Assembly: GCA_947630205.1 (NCBI GenBank)
Contig: CANRGW010000020.1
Span: 1 to 13,696 of the forward strand
Direction of reading: 5' to 3'
Length of the DNA stretch: 13,696 bases
Origin: an uncultured Bacilli bacterium
Lineage (GTDB): Bacteria > Bacillota_I > Bacilli_A > RF39 > UBA660
Shown here: piece after piece, positions 1-6,072 of the stretch
Layout of the letters: the number at the start of each line of letters is the position of its first letter
How positions within the stretch are numbered: the first letter of the stretch is position 1
The notes under the pieces: generated by a model
The model's database searches: none
What the model saw: only the letters and a program-made list of their open reading frames with translations
Told to the model about the DNA's origin: nothing
Position numbers and translations under genes: made by a program

Positions 1-1
1 A

Positions 2-802
2 GATGGTGTAAATGATGCTCCGGCTTTAAAAAAGGCTAATGTTGGTTTTGCGATGGGTTCAGGAACAGAAGTTAGTAAAGAAGCAGCCGATATTGTTATT
101 TTAGACAATAATATTTTATCGATTAGTAAGGCTATTTTATATGGAAGAACGATTTTTAAAAGTATTCGGAAGTTTATAATTTATCAATTAAGTGTAAATA
201 TGTGTGCCGTTTTACTTTCTATTATTGGTCCTTTTATTGGGTTCTCTTCACCGATAACGATTGTTCAAATGTTATGGTTAAATATGATTATGGATACCTT
301 CGCGGCTTTAGCCTTTTCTTTTGAACCGGCTATTTTAGAATATATGGATGAGCCTCCAAAAAATTCTCATGAACCAATTATTAATAGTTATATGTATAAT
401 GAAATAATTACAACTTCACTTTGGTCTGCTACTCTTTGTATTTTATTTCTAAAATTACCAATTGTTAAAGAAGTATTTAGAATAGGGGCTAATAATAAAT
501 ATTTAATGACGGCTTACTTTGCTTTATTTATTTTTATAGGTATCTTTAATGCTTTTAATGCGAGAACATATCGTATTAATATATTTTCTAATATTTTAAA
601 AAATCGTATTTTCTTATTAGTTATAGGTTTTATTATAACTGTTCAAATTTATTTAATTTACTTTGGAGGCGATTTATTTAGAACTTATGGCTTAACTGTT
701 AAAGAATTTTTCTTAATTATTATAATTGCTTTAAGTGTCTTTCCAATTGATTTTTTAAGAAAATTAATTTTAAAAAAGAAAAACTTAAAAAGAATGGTTT
801 AA
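2..802 (+). CDS. C-terminal part of a P2B (PMCA-like) calcium-transporting P-type ATPase, 5' truncated by the window
   Basis: The reading frame is open from base 2 and starts inside the hinge motif DGVNDAPAL, followed by the usual GSGTEVSKEAADIVILDNN segment. Only the end of the P domain and the C-terminal membrane domain (about six helices) are present, 266 residues in all. Family features: QLSVN at the start of membrane helix 5 and WLNMIMDTFAALA in helix 6 (bases 275-313). The Asn and Asp of that helix match the calcium-binding Asn/Asp of plasma-membrane-type Ca2+ pumps. The role is therefore inferred to be ATP-driven Ca2+ export. An internal ATG at base 53 is not a start, because the conserved motif continues upstream of it. 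The phosphorylated Asp, actuator and nucleotide domains lie outside the window. It ends with TAA 48 bases before the prepilin start, with no clear terminator between. A sub-type other than Ca2+ is possible but less likely. Confidence 0.9.
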   Translation, partial: DGVNDAPALKKANVGFAMGSGTEVSKEAADIVILDNNILSISKAILYGRTIFKSIRKFIIYQLSVNMCAVLLSIIGPFIGFSSPITIVQMLWLNMIMDTFAALAFSFEPAILEYMDEPPKNSHEPIINSYMYNEIITTSLWSATLCILFLKLPIVKEVFRIGANNKYLMTAYFALFIFIGIFNAFNARTYRINIFSNILKNRIFLLVIGFIITVQIYLIYFGGDLFRTYGLTVKEFFLIIIIALSVFPIDFLRKLILKKKNLKRMV

Positions 803-805
803 CTA

Positions 806-834
806 TTTTAAAATATTCAAAAAAATGTTATATT
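806..834 (+). promoter_or_regulatory. Predicted promoter of the prepilin-like gene (extended -10)
   Basis: An extended -10, TG-T-TATATT, lies at 826-834. A poor -35 match, TTTTAA (806-811), sits 17 bases upstream. The expected transcription start is near 841, which leaves a leader of only about 10 bases that is almost entirely the ribosome binding site. The -10 style matches other promoters in this window, which adds some support. Confidence 0.45.
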
Positions 835-850
835 AATAATTGAGGTGGAT

Positions 851-1246
851 ATGAAAAAAGGCTTTACTTTAGTTGAATTATTAGGTGTAATTGTTGTCTT
901 AGCAATTATTGCTAGTTTAACCATTGTTACAATTTCTAATGTTACAAGTGATTCCCGAAAATCATTATATAAAAATTTTGAAGCAAATTTAGAAAGTGCT
1001 GGAAGACATTATATTATAGAAAATCCTGATAAAATTCCAAGCATTAACTCTAATTTAAAACTTACTTATCAAGAATTAGAAGAGTTAGATTTAATAGATA
1101 CTATGAAAGATACTAATGGAGAAATCTGTAAAGATAGTTATGTTACTATTACAAGAAATCCTGATAAAGAAATTAATCTTGATATAGATTACAATGCTTG
1201 TTTAATTTGTTCTAATTATAAAAGTGAAAATTGTTCAAATACTTAA
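851..1246 (+). CDS. Prepilin-like protein with class III (type IV pilin / ComGC-type) signal peptide
   Basis: The product is 131 residues and begins MKKG|FTLVELLGV. This is a textbook prepilin peptidase site: short basic leader, Gly at -1, Phe at +1 and Glu at +5 (E9), followed by a hydrophobic helix to about residue 29. The rest is a soluble domain with four Cys (93, 117, 120, 128), the last three clustered at the C-terminus and possibly disulfide-forming. ATG 851 is preferred over GTG 845, because the GTG lies inside the Shine-Dalgarno sequence GAGGTG (842-847), which is correctly spaced for ATG 851. The family covers major and minor pilins and pseudopilins of type IV pili, competence pili and type II secretion. 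None of the assembly genes (ATPase, platform protein, peptidase) is nearby, so the specific role is unknown. It faces HIT convergently. Confidence 0.85.
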   Translation: MKKGFTLVELLGVIVVLAIIASLTIVTISNVTSDSRKSLYKNFEANLESAGRHYIIENPDKIPSINSNLKLTYQELEELDLIDTMKDTNGEICKDSYVTITRNPDKEINLDIDYNACLICSNYKSENCSNT

Positions 1247-1253
1247 GATATAA

Positions 1254-1354
1254 TAAAAATACACTGTTCTTGAAGTGATATGATAAAAGTAGACTAGAGT
1301 GTTTTTCTCTTTGTCTACTTTTACTTGACTAGTTCATTCTTTCGTGTATTTTTA
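1254..1354. repeat. Nested inverted repeat between convergent genes; likely bidirectional terminator, possible MITE or IS remnant
   Basis: The outer arms, TAAAAATACAC (1254-1264) and GTGTATTTTTA (1344-1354), are perfect 11-base complements. The inner arms, AAAAGTAGAC (1285-1294) and GTCTACTTTT (1313-1322), are perfect 10-base complements. Between them AGAG (1296-1299) can pair with CTCT (1307-1310). The roughly 20-base segments between inner and outer arms pair poorly. The inner hairpin has an A-run before and a T-run after it, so it could end transcription from both sides. The right outer arm overlaps the HIT stop codon (1352-1354). Outer inverted repeats this long and well matched are more than a simple terminator needs, so a decayed miniature element is an alternative. 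The sequence alone does not decide. Confidence 0.6.
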
Positions 1355-1744
1355 ATTTGTTAATTGATCTTTAATTTCTTTTAAATCTTTTAATATTTCT
1401 TTATTTGATAAATAACCAACCTTATCATCACAATATCTTGGAATAAAATGAATATGTAGATGTTTAATTTCTTGAGCATAATCCTTATTAGTTGTTAAAG
1501 TTAAACCAATACAATTTAATTTTTCTTGATAAATGGTATATAACTTTGTAATTAATTTTTGCATTTTAAGAAGTAATTCTTCATCTAATTCTGTAATATC
1601 TAAGAAATGTTTTTTAGGAACAATTAAAGAGTCTCCATTTGTTGCTGGTTTAATATCTAAAAATACTAAAAAATCATCATCTTCATAAATAATTTCACTA
1701 GGTATCTCTCTTTTTATAATTTTACAAAATAAACAATCGTCCAT
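1352..1744 (-). CDS. HIT-family nucleotide hydrolase/transferase (HINT-like)
   Basis: The 130-residue product has the HIT signature HLHIH at residues 95-99 with H97 as the expected nucleophile, followed by FIPR. An N-terminal CLFC (C4, C7), with H46 and H95, gives the usual bacterial HIT zinc-site pattern. Known members hydrolyse AMP-lysine or AMP-morpholidate-type phosphoramidates or dinucleoside polyphosphates, and the exact substrate cannot be read from sequence. The loop before the HIT motif is unusual: the common Gly of the xxGQxVxHxHxH pattern is replaced (YAQEIKHLHIH). The start is supported by AAGGAGG ending 4 bases before the ATG and by a good minus-strand promoter. It is divergent from the Nudix gene, and both are nucleotide-sanitising families. 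The stop codon lies in the arm of an inverted repeat. Confidence 0.9.
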   Translation of the reverse strand: MDDCLFCKIIKREIPSEIIYEDDDFLVFLDIKPATNGDSLIVPKKHFLDITELDEELLLKMQKLITKLYTIYQEKLNCIGLTLTTNKDYAQEIKHLHIHFIPRYCDDKVGYLSNKEILKDLKEIKDQLTN

Positions 1745-1765
1745 AAGACCTCCTTTTCTTTATTG

Positions 1766-1794
1766 ATTATAAAATATTTACAGACTGAAAGCAA
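1766..1794 (-). promoter_or_regulatory. Predicted sigma-A promoter for HIT
   Basis: Read on the minus strand, -35 TTGCTT (1789-1794), a 17-base spacer and a perfect -10 TATAAT (1766-1771) lead into AAGGAGG and the HIT start. Its -35 box directly abuts that of the divergent Nudix promoter. Confidence 0.7.
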
Positions 1795-1823
1795 TTGTTT
1801 TTTTAGAATAATTTTATTATAAT
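1795..1823 (+). promoter_or_regulatory. Predicted sigma-A promoter for the Nudix gene
   Basis: -35 TTGTTT (1795-1800), a 17-base spacer and a perfect -10 TATAAT (1818-1823) predict transcription starting near 1830. The -35 box begins at the base after the -35 box of the HIT promoter ends, with CAATTG, a palindrome, at the junction (1792-1797). RNA polymerase binding at the two promoters should be mutually exclusive or strongly linked. Confidence 0.65.
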
Positions 1824-1871
1824 AAAAAAGAAAGGAAATAATCAAATAGTTTTATTGATTATAAAATTAAT

Positions 1872-2459
1872 ATGCAATTAAAATTAGTTAACGAAAAGTT
1901 TTTAAAAGAAACTGTTAGAATGAAAATAGTTGAAGTTACTTATCATGATGAAAATGATAAACATATATTAACTCATACTATTATAAGAAGTAAGCCATCA
2001 GTTGGAATAATTGTAAGAGAAAAGGAAAAAATTGTTTTTATAAAAGAATTTAGATCAACAACCGGTACTTATTGTATAGAAATACCAGCTGGTTTAATTG
2101 AAAATAAAGAAAGTATAGAAGATGCTGCTAAAAGAGAAACAAGAGAAGAAACCGGATTAGTTATTTCTAATATCAAAAATTTAATTAAATGTCCAAGTTA
2201 TATGGATATTTCAGTATCTGATGAAAATTTTCATGTTTGTTTAGGAGACGTGATTGCTAAAAAAGAAAAATGTTTAGATGAAAATGAAGTAATAAGTAAT
2301 GAATTAATTTATTTAAGTTTAGAAGAAGTTTTGGAAAGATTAAATAAACAGTTATATGAAAATATTCCTTTTTATGATAATTTATATTTAAATAGTCATG
2401 CCATTTATTCTTTATTAGCATATTTTAATTATCAAAAATATTTAGAAAATAAGAATTAA
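1872..2459 (+). CDS. Nudix hydrolase, ADP-ribose pyrophosphatase-like
   Basis: The 195-residue product has a perfect 23-residue Nudix box at 74-96 (GLIENKE...REtrEEtGL), with E92 and E93 as metal-binding Glu. The box is preceded by CIEIPAGLIE, the layout typical of ADP-ribose pyrophosphatases (FR...EIPAG), and the N-terminal strand region lies upstream. The inferred role is hydrolysis of ADP-ribose or a related nucleoside diphosphate sugar; substrate specificity within Nudix is hard to call. No Shine-Dalgarno sequence sits directly before ATG 1872. The best match, AAAGGA (1831-1836), is 35 bases upstream and is separated by a hairpin (1838-1862) that could bring it closer. The alternative ATG 1920 would remove part of the N-terminal region and also lacks a good site. 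The gene is divergent from HIT. A new promoter starts just downstream, and no terminator is obvious. Confidence 0.88.
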   Translation: MQLKLVNEKFLKETVRMKIVEVTYHDENDKHILTHTIIRSKPSVGIIVREKEKIVFIKEFRSTTGTYCIEIPAGLIENKESIEDAAKRETREETGLVISNIKNLIKCPSYMDISVSDENFHVCLGDVIAKKEKCLDENEVISNELIYLSLEEVLERLNKQLYENIPFYDNLYLNSHAIYSLLAYFNYQKYLENKN

Positions 2460-2464
2460 AATAG

Positions 2465-2493
2465 TAGCATTTTTTGAAAGTTTATGATAGAAT
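2465..2493 (+). promoter_or_regulatory. Predicted promoter of the T-box-cmk-alaS-holA operon
   Basis: An extended -10, TG-A-TAGAAT, lies at 2485-2493, with a poor -35 (TAGCAT, 2465-2470) at 17 bases. The predicted start near 2500 lies just before the first T-box helix. TTGAAA at 2474-2479 looks like a -35 but is too close to any -10. Confidence 0.5.
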
Positions 2494-2510
2494 ATAAACA
2501 TATAAAATTT

Positions 2511-2688
2511 AAAATCTATTGAATATTCGAAGTAATATTAATATTTTTCAAGAAAGTTAAGGGTTGATGGAACTTAATATTTATTAATATGAAAGGCTGC
2601 TTATTTAGGATTTCGGGATACCGTTATAAAAATTAAGACCTAATTAGGATGGTAACGCGGCAATGTTCGCTCCTAGTTGGTCTTTTTT
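2511..2688 (+). promoter_or_regulatory. T-box riboswitch, alanine-type specifier
   Basis: The T-box sequence AGGATGGTAACGCG (2646-2659) is close to the consensus AGGGUGGNACCGCG. Its bulge, TGGT (2650-2653), would pair with ACCA at the 3' end of uncharged tRNA and implies an A discriminator, as tRNA-Ala has. Stem I runs roughly 2511-2613. Lower helices are AAATC/GATTT and TGAATA/TATTTA, an upper helix is ATATTAAT (2535-2542)/ATTAATAT (2583-2590), and the tip is GTTAAG (2556-2561)/CTTAAT (2573-2578) around a GGTTGATGG loop. The specifier-loop strand reads GGCTGC TT (2595-2602), so both possible triplets (2596-2598 and 2599-2601) are GCU, alanine. A small CGG-GATA-CCG hairpin (2614-2623) fits stem III. 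Classic stems II and IIA/B are absent or minimal. The target alaS lies in the operon behind cmk. Confidence 0.9.
2635..2688 (+). terminator. T-box expression platform: antiterminator embedded in a terminator-like hairpin
   Basis: AAGACC (2635-2640) pairs with GGTCTT (2679-2684). The helix continues as AATTAGGA (2642-2649) with TCCTAGTT (2671-2678), with one bulged T, and is followed by U6 (2683-2688). The T-box antiterminator helices, AGGA/TCCT and GCG (2657-2659)/CGC (2668-2670) with the 7-base bulge, are the top of this same structure. A small alternative hairpin, AATTA (2631-2635)/TAATT (2641-2645), could break the lower helix. CTCCT (2670-2674) is also complementary to the cmk Shine-Dalgarno AGGAG (2697-2701), so translational control is possible too. 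Confidence 0.6.
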
Positions 2689-2711
2689 ATGTAAAAAGGA
2701 GAGTCGAGTTT

Positions 2712-3389
2712 ATGTTAAAGTATAGTATTGCTATTGATGGACCAGCAGGAGCTGGAAAAGGAACTATTGCAAGTCTTGTTGCTAAAAAATTAAATTATGT
2801 ATATATTGATACAGGGGCTATGTATCGAGCGATGGGATTATATTTTTTAAAACAAAATATTTCTTTAGATGACAATGAAAAAATACAAGAAGTTATTGAT
2901 AAAGTTCATATAGAATTAAGTTATGATAAAGATAATTTAATTGTTTACTTAAATGGAATTGATGTAAGTCAAGAAATTAGAACCGAAGAAGCAAGTCGGG
3001 CATCAAGTCTTGTAGCAACCAATGAAATTGTGCGTGCAAGATTAGTGACTCTTCAACGCGAAATGGCTTTAAAATATGATGTTGTCATGGAAGGAAGAGA
3101 TATAGGAACGGTTGTTTTACCAGATGCTACTGTAAAAATATATCTAACGGCTTCGGTTTTAGAAAGAGCCAAAAGAAGATTTTTAGAACAAACAAAAAAA
3201 GGTTTAAATGTAACTTTAGAACAAATTGAAAAAGATATTGTTGAAAGAGATTATCGTGATATGAATAGAAAAATTAGTCCTTTAAAAAAGGCTGATGATG
3301 CTTACGTTATAGACTCATCAAATATGACAATTGAAGAAGTTGTTGACGAGGTTATAAATAAAGTTAAAAATTTAGGTAAAGATAGGTGA
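2712..3389 (+). CDS. cmk: Cytidylate kinase (CMP/dCMP kinase)
   Basis: The 225-residue product starts MLKYSIAIDGPAGAGKGT, with the P-loop at about residues 10-18. It continues with YIDTGAMYRAMG and MEGRDIGTVVLPDA, all diagnostic of bacterial cytidylate kinase, which phosphorylates CMP and dCMP with ATP in the cytosol for RNA, DNA and CDP-lipid synthesis. Length is normal for the family. ATG 2712 is chosen because AAGGAG (2696-2701) precedes it by 10 bases and homology starts there. The frame stays open to ATG 2649, but that codon is part of the T-box sequence and upstream translation would cover the riboswitch. A start-stop ATGTAA (2689-2694) lies just before the Shine-Dalgarno sequence. It is the first gene of the T-box operon, with alaS following after 4 bases. 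Control by uncharged tRNA-Ala is inferred from position. Confidence 0.95.
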   Translation: MLKYSIAIDGPAGAGKGTIASLVAKKLNYVYIDTGAMYRAMGLYFLKQNISLDDNEKIQEVIDKVHIELSYDKDNLIVYLNGIDVSQEIRTEEASRASSLVATNEIVRARLVTLQREMALKYDVVMEGRDIGTVVLPDATVKIYLTASVLERAKRRFLEQTKKGLNVTLEQIEKDIVERDYRDMNRKISPLKKADDAYVIDSSNMTIEEVVDEVINKVKNLGKDR

Positions 3390-3393
3390 TAAT

Positions 3394-6072
3394 ATGAAAA
3401 AAATGACTAGTTTAGAAATAAGAGAAATGTGGCTTAAATTTTTTACAAGTAAAGGCCATAAAATTGTAGAAAGTGCTCCTTTAATTCCCAAAGATGATGA
3501 TAGTTTATTATGGATTAATGCTGGTGTTACGCCTTTAAAAAAATATTTTGATGGAAGTGTTGTTCCTGATAATAGAAGAATTACTAATATTCAAAAATGT
3601 ATTCGTACTAATGATATAGAAAATGTTGGAGTTACAAGACGTCATCATACTTTCTTTGAAATGATGGGAAACTTCTCCATCGGTGATTATTTTAAAAATG
3701 AAGCAATGGAATTTGCTATGGAACTTTTAACTGGTAAAGAATGGTTTGCTATTCCTTTAGAAAAATTGTATTTTACAGTTTATCCTGATGATGATTTTAC
3801 TTACGAAAAATGGCAAAGTTTAGGAGTTCCTAAAGACCATATTGTAAAACTTGAAGATAACTTTTGGGAAATAGGTGAGGGACCTTGTGGACCAGATAGT
3901 GAAATATTCTTTGATAGAGGAAAAAAATATGACTTTGATGGAAAAGCCTTAGAACATTTCCGAAAAGGGGAAGATAACGAACGTTTTGTTGAAATTTGGA
4001 ACAATGTTTTTAGTCAATTTAATTCCAAAGAAGGAGTTGACCGGAAAGATTATAAAGAACTTCCAAGTAAAAATATAGATACAGGAGCAGGACTTGAAAG
4101 ATGGGCTTGTATTTTCCAAGATGCTGACAGTAATTTTGATACAGATTTATTTTTACCAATTATAAATCAAATTGAAGAATTAAGTGGTACGTTGTATGAT
4201 GGTTCAATGCCTTATAAAGTAATTGCTGACCATATTCGTTCTTTAACTTTTGCCCTTGCAGATGGTGCTTCATTTGATAATGTTGGAAGAGGTTATATTC
4301 TAAGAAGACTTTTAAGAAGAAGTGTTAGATATGGTCGGAAGTTAGGTTTAAACGGAACTTTTATGTACAAATTAGTTCCTGTTGTTGTTCTTAATATGAA
4401 AGATGTTTACCCATATTTAGTTGATGAAGAAAAAACTATTCAAAAATTAATTAAAGAAGAAGAAGAATTATTTTTAAAAACACTTTCACAAGGCGAAAAG
4501 AAATTAGAAGAGTTAATGGAGGAAGCAACTAGTAATAAAATAAGTGGCAATGATGCATTTAAATTATATGATACTTATGGTTTTCCTTTTGAACTAACCC
4601 TTGAATATTTAGAAGAAAAAGGTTTTACAACCGACCACGAAGAATTTTTAGCATGCATGAATAAACAAAAAGAATTATCTAAAAGCAATCAAAAACAACA
4701 AGAGTCTATGCAAAATCAAAATGAATTACTTTTAAATTATAAAGAAAATTCTGAATTTATCTATGAAGTTTATGAATTAAAAGGTAAAGTTATTGGTTTA
4801 ATTAAAAATAATCAATTAGTTGATACTTTAACAAAAGATGGGTATTTAGTTCTTGATAAAACTTGTTTTTATGCTGAGGCTGGTGGCGAAATAAGTGATA
4901 CAGGTATGATTATAGGAGATGATTTTAAAGCAAGAGTAATTGATGTTTTCAAGTCTCCCAATGGTATTAATATTCATAAAGTAAAAGTTTTAAGTGGTAA
5001 AATCACGAAAAACGTTGAAGTTAATCAATTAGTCGATAAAGAAAGACGTTTAAAAATCGAGGCTAACCATTCAACGGTTCATATTTTACAACTTGCACTT
5101 CAAACAATTATTGCTAAAGATATTCATCAAGCCGGAAGTTATGTAGCCGACAATTATATGCGTTTTGATTTTACTTATCGTGGTAAAATAACAGATGAAG
5201 AACTAATTAAAGTTGAAGAATTTGTAAATGATTATATTAAGAAAAAAATTCCAAGAATAACAACGGAAAAGAAGTATGAAGAAATAGATAAAGATGAAGT
5301 TATGGCTTTATTTGCTAATAAATATAAAGATAAAGTTCGTCTAGTTGAAATTGGTAATTCCAAAGAATTATGTGGTGGTTGTCATGTAAAAAATACAAGT
5401 GATATTAAAAAGTTTGCTATTCTTTCTTTAGAAAATAAAGGTAGTAATACTTACCGTATAACTGGTTGTACAAAAGATAGTATTGAAGATGCCATTTTAA
5501 AAATAGCCAAACCATATAATGATAATATTGTTAAAAATATTATGAAAGCCAAAGATATTACTTTAATGGCTAAACGTGATGGAATTAAATTAACTTTAAA
5601 TATCAAATATGATAATCCTAAACCAACAAGTTATAAAGATATTGTTCTTTTAAAGAAAAAAGATAATGAAATAACACTTGAAGTTCATGAATTTGAAAAA
5701 GAATATCAAAAATTAAAAGCCGAAAATGCTCTTAATGATTTAGAAGTTTATGAAAAAGAAATAGAAGAAGTTAAAGATATTAAATTACTTTTAAAGAAAG
5801 TTAAAAACGAAGATAATGGAAGTCTAAAAAATATCTTAGATACTCTTGCCAATAAATATACGAATATTTTTATCTTAATAGCCAACTTAAAAGGTGATGT
5901 TCCAACTTTTATAGCTAGAAGTAATTCTAATATTAATGCAGCAGATGTTATCAAATACATATCAACAAAATCCCTTGGCAATGGAGGAGGTTCTTTAAAA
6001 TTTGCTCAAGGGGCTGGAAAAACTTCTAAATATATAGACGAAGTATTTAAAGAAATTCATAATGGTATTTAA
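3394..6072 (+). CDS. alaS: Alanyl-tRNA synthetase
   Basis: At 892 residues this is full length for the bacterial enzyme, which charges tRNA-Ala and clears mischarged Ser/Gly. The class II catalytic domain starts at EIREMWLKFFTSKGH, with INAGVTPLKKYF and the motif 2 region RRHHTFFEMMGNFSIGDYF. The tRNA-binding segment GRGYILRRLLRRSVRYGR follows. The editing domain has the zinc ligands H559-x3-H563 and C660-x3-H664. The C-terminal C-Ala domain contains GNGGGSLKFAQGAG. Where most enzymes read CGGTH this one reads CGGCH, so an extra Cys (C663) sits next to the metal site. The start is supported by AGGTGAT, matching the 16S tail, immediately upstream. The gene is translationally close to cmk (4 bases) and overlaps holA by 11 bases from the first possible holA start. 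It is the logical target of the Ala T-box. Confidence 0.98.
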   Translation: MKKMTSLEIREMWLKFFTSKGHKIVESAPLIPKDDDSLLWINAGVTPLKKYFDGSVVPDNRRITNIQKCIRTNDIENVGVTRRHHTFFEMMGNFSIGDYFKNEAMEFAMELLTGKEWFAIPLEKLYFTVYPDDDFTYEKWQSLGVPKDHIVKLEDNFWEIGEGPCGPDSEIFFDRGKKYDFDGKALEHFRKGEDNERFVEIWNNVFSQFNSKEGVDRKDYKELPSKNIDTGAGLERWACIFQDADSNFDTDLFLPIINQIEELSGTLYDGSMPYKVIADHIRSLTFALADGASFDNVGRGYILRRLLRRSVRYGRKLGLNGTFMYKLVPVVVLNMKDVYPYLVDEEKTIQKLIKEEEELFLKTLSQGEKKLEELMEEATSNKISGNDAFKLYDTYGFPFELTLEYLEEKGFTTDHEEFLACMNKQKELSKSNQKQQESMQNQNELLLNYKENSEFIYEVYELKGKVIGLIKNNQLVDTLTKDGYLVLDKTCFYAEAGGEISDTGMIIGDDFKARVIDVFKSPNGINIHKVKVLSGKITKNVEVNQLVDKERRLKIEANHSTVHILQLALQTIIAKDIHQAGSYVADNYMRFDFTYRGKITDEELIKVEEFVNDYIKKKIPRITTEKKYEEIDKDEVMALFANKYKDKVRLVEIGNSKELCGGCHVKNTSDIKKFAILSLENKGSNTYRITGCTKDSIEDAILKIAKPYNDNIVKNIMKAKDITLMAKRDGIKLTLNIKYDNPKPTSYKDIVLLKKKDNEITLEVHEFEKEYQKLKAENALNDLEVYEKEIEEVKDIKLLLKKVKNEDNGSLKNILDTLANKYTNIFILIANLKGDVPTFIARSNSNINAADVIKYISTKSLGNGGGSLKFAQGAGKTSKYIDEVFKEIHNGI

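Larger units (their letters stand above)
1759..1867. repeat. 17-bp direct repeat pair flanking the divergent promoters, plus a leader hairpin
   Basis: TTTATTGATTATAAAAT occurs exactly at 1759-1775 and again at 1851-1867. The first copy contains the HIT -10 box and the second lies in the Nudix leader. The second copy also forms the 3' arm of a hairpin: ATAATCAA (1838-1845) pairs with TTGATTAT (1855-1862) across a 9-base loop. In such AT-rich DNA some repetition is expected, but 17 identical bases 92 apart are notable and could be paired operator sites. Confidence 0.5.

Noticed and set aside
845..850. GTG at 845 as start of the prepilin gene
   Set aside because: It lies inside the Shine-Dalgarno sequence GAGGTG (842-847); ATG 851 gives the proper MKKG prepilin leader.
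1285..1353. Complete insertion sequence
   Set aside because: Only inverted repeats are present; there is no transposase fragment or visible target-site duplication.
2689..2694. ATGTAA start-stop mini-frame just before the cmk ribosome binding site
   Set aside because: It has no Shine-Dalgarno sequence of its own and sits at the end of the U-run; most likely chance.
3801..4004. Minus-strand open frame inside alaS
   Set aside because: It is antisense to strongly conserved AlaRS coding sequence and has no start signals or recognisable protein features. The same holds for the antisense frames at 5748-5981, 7723-8004 and 12609-12920.
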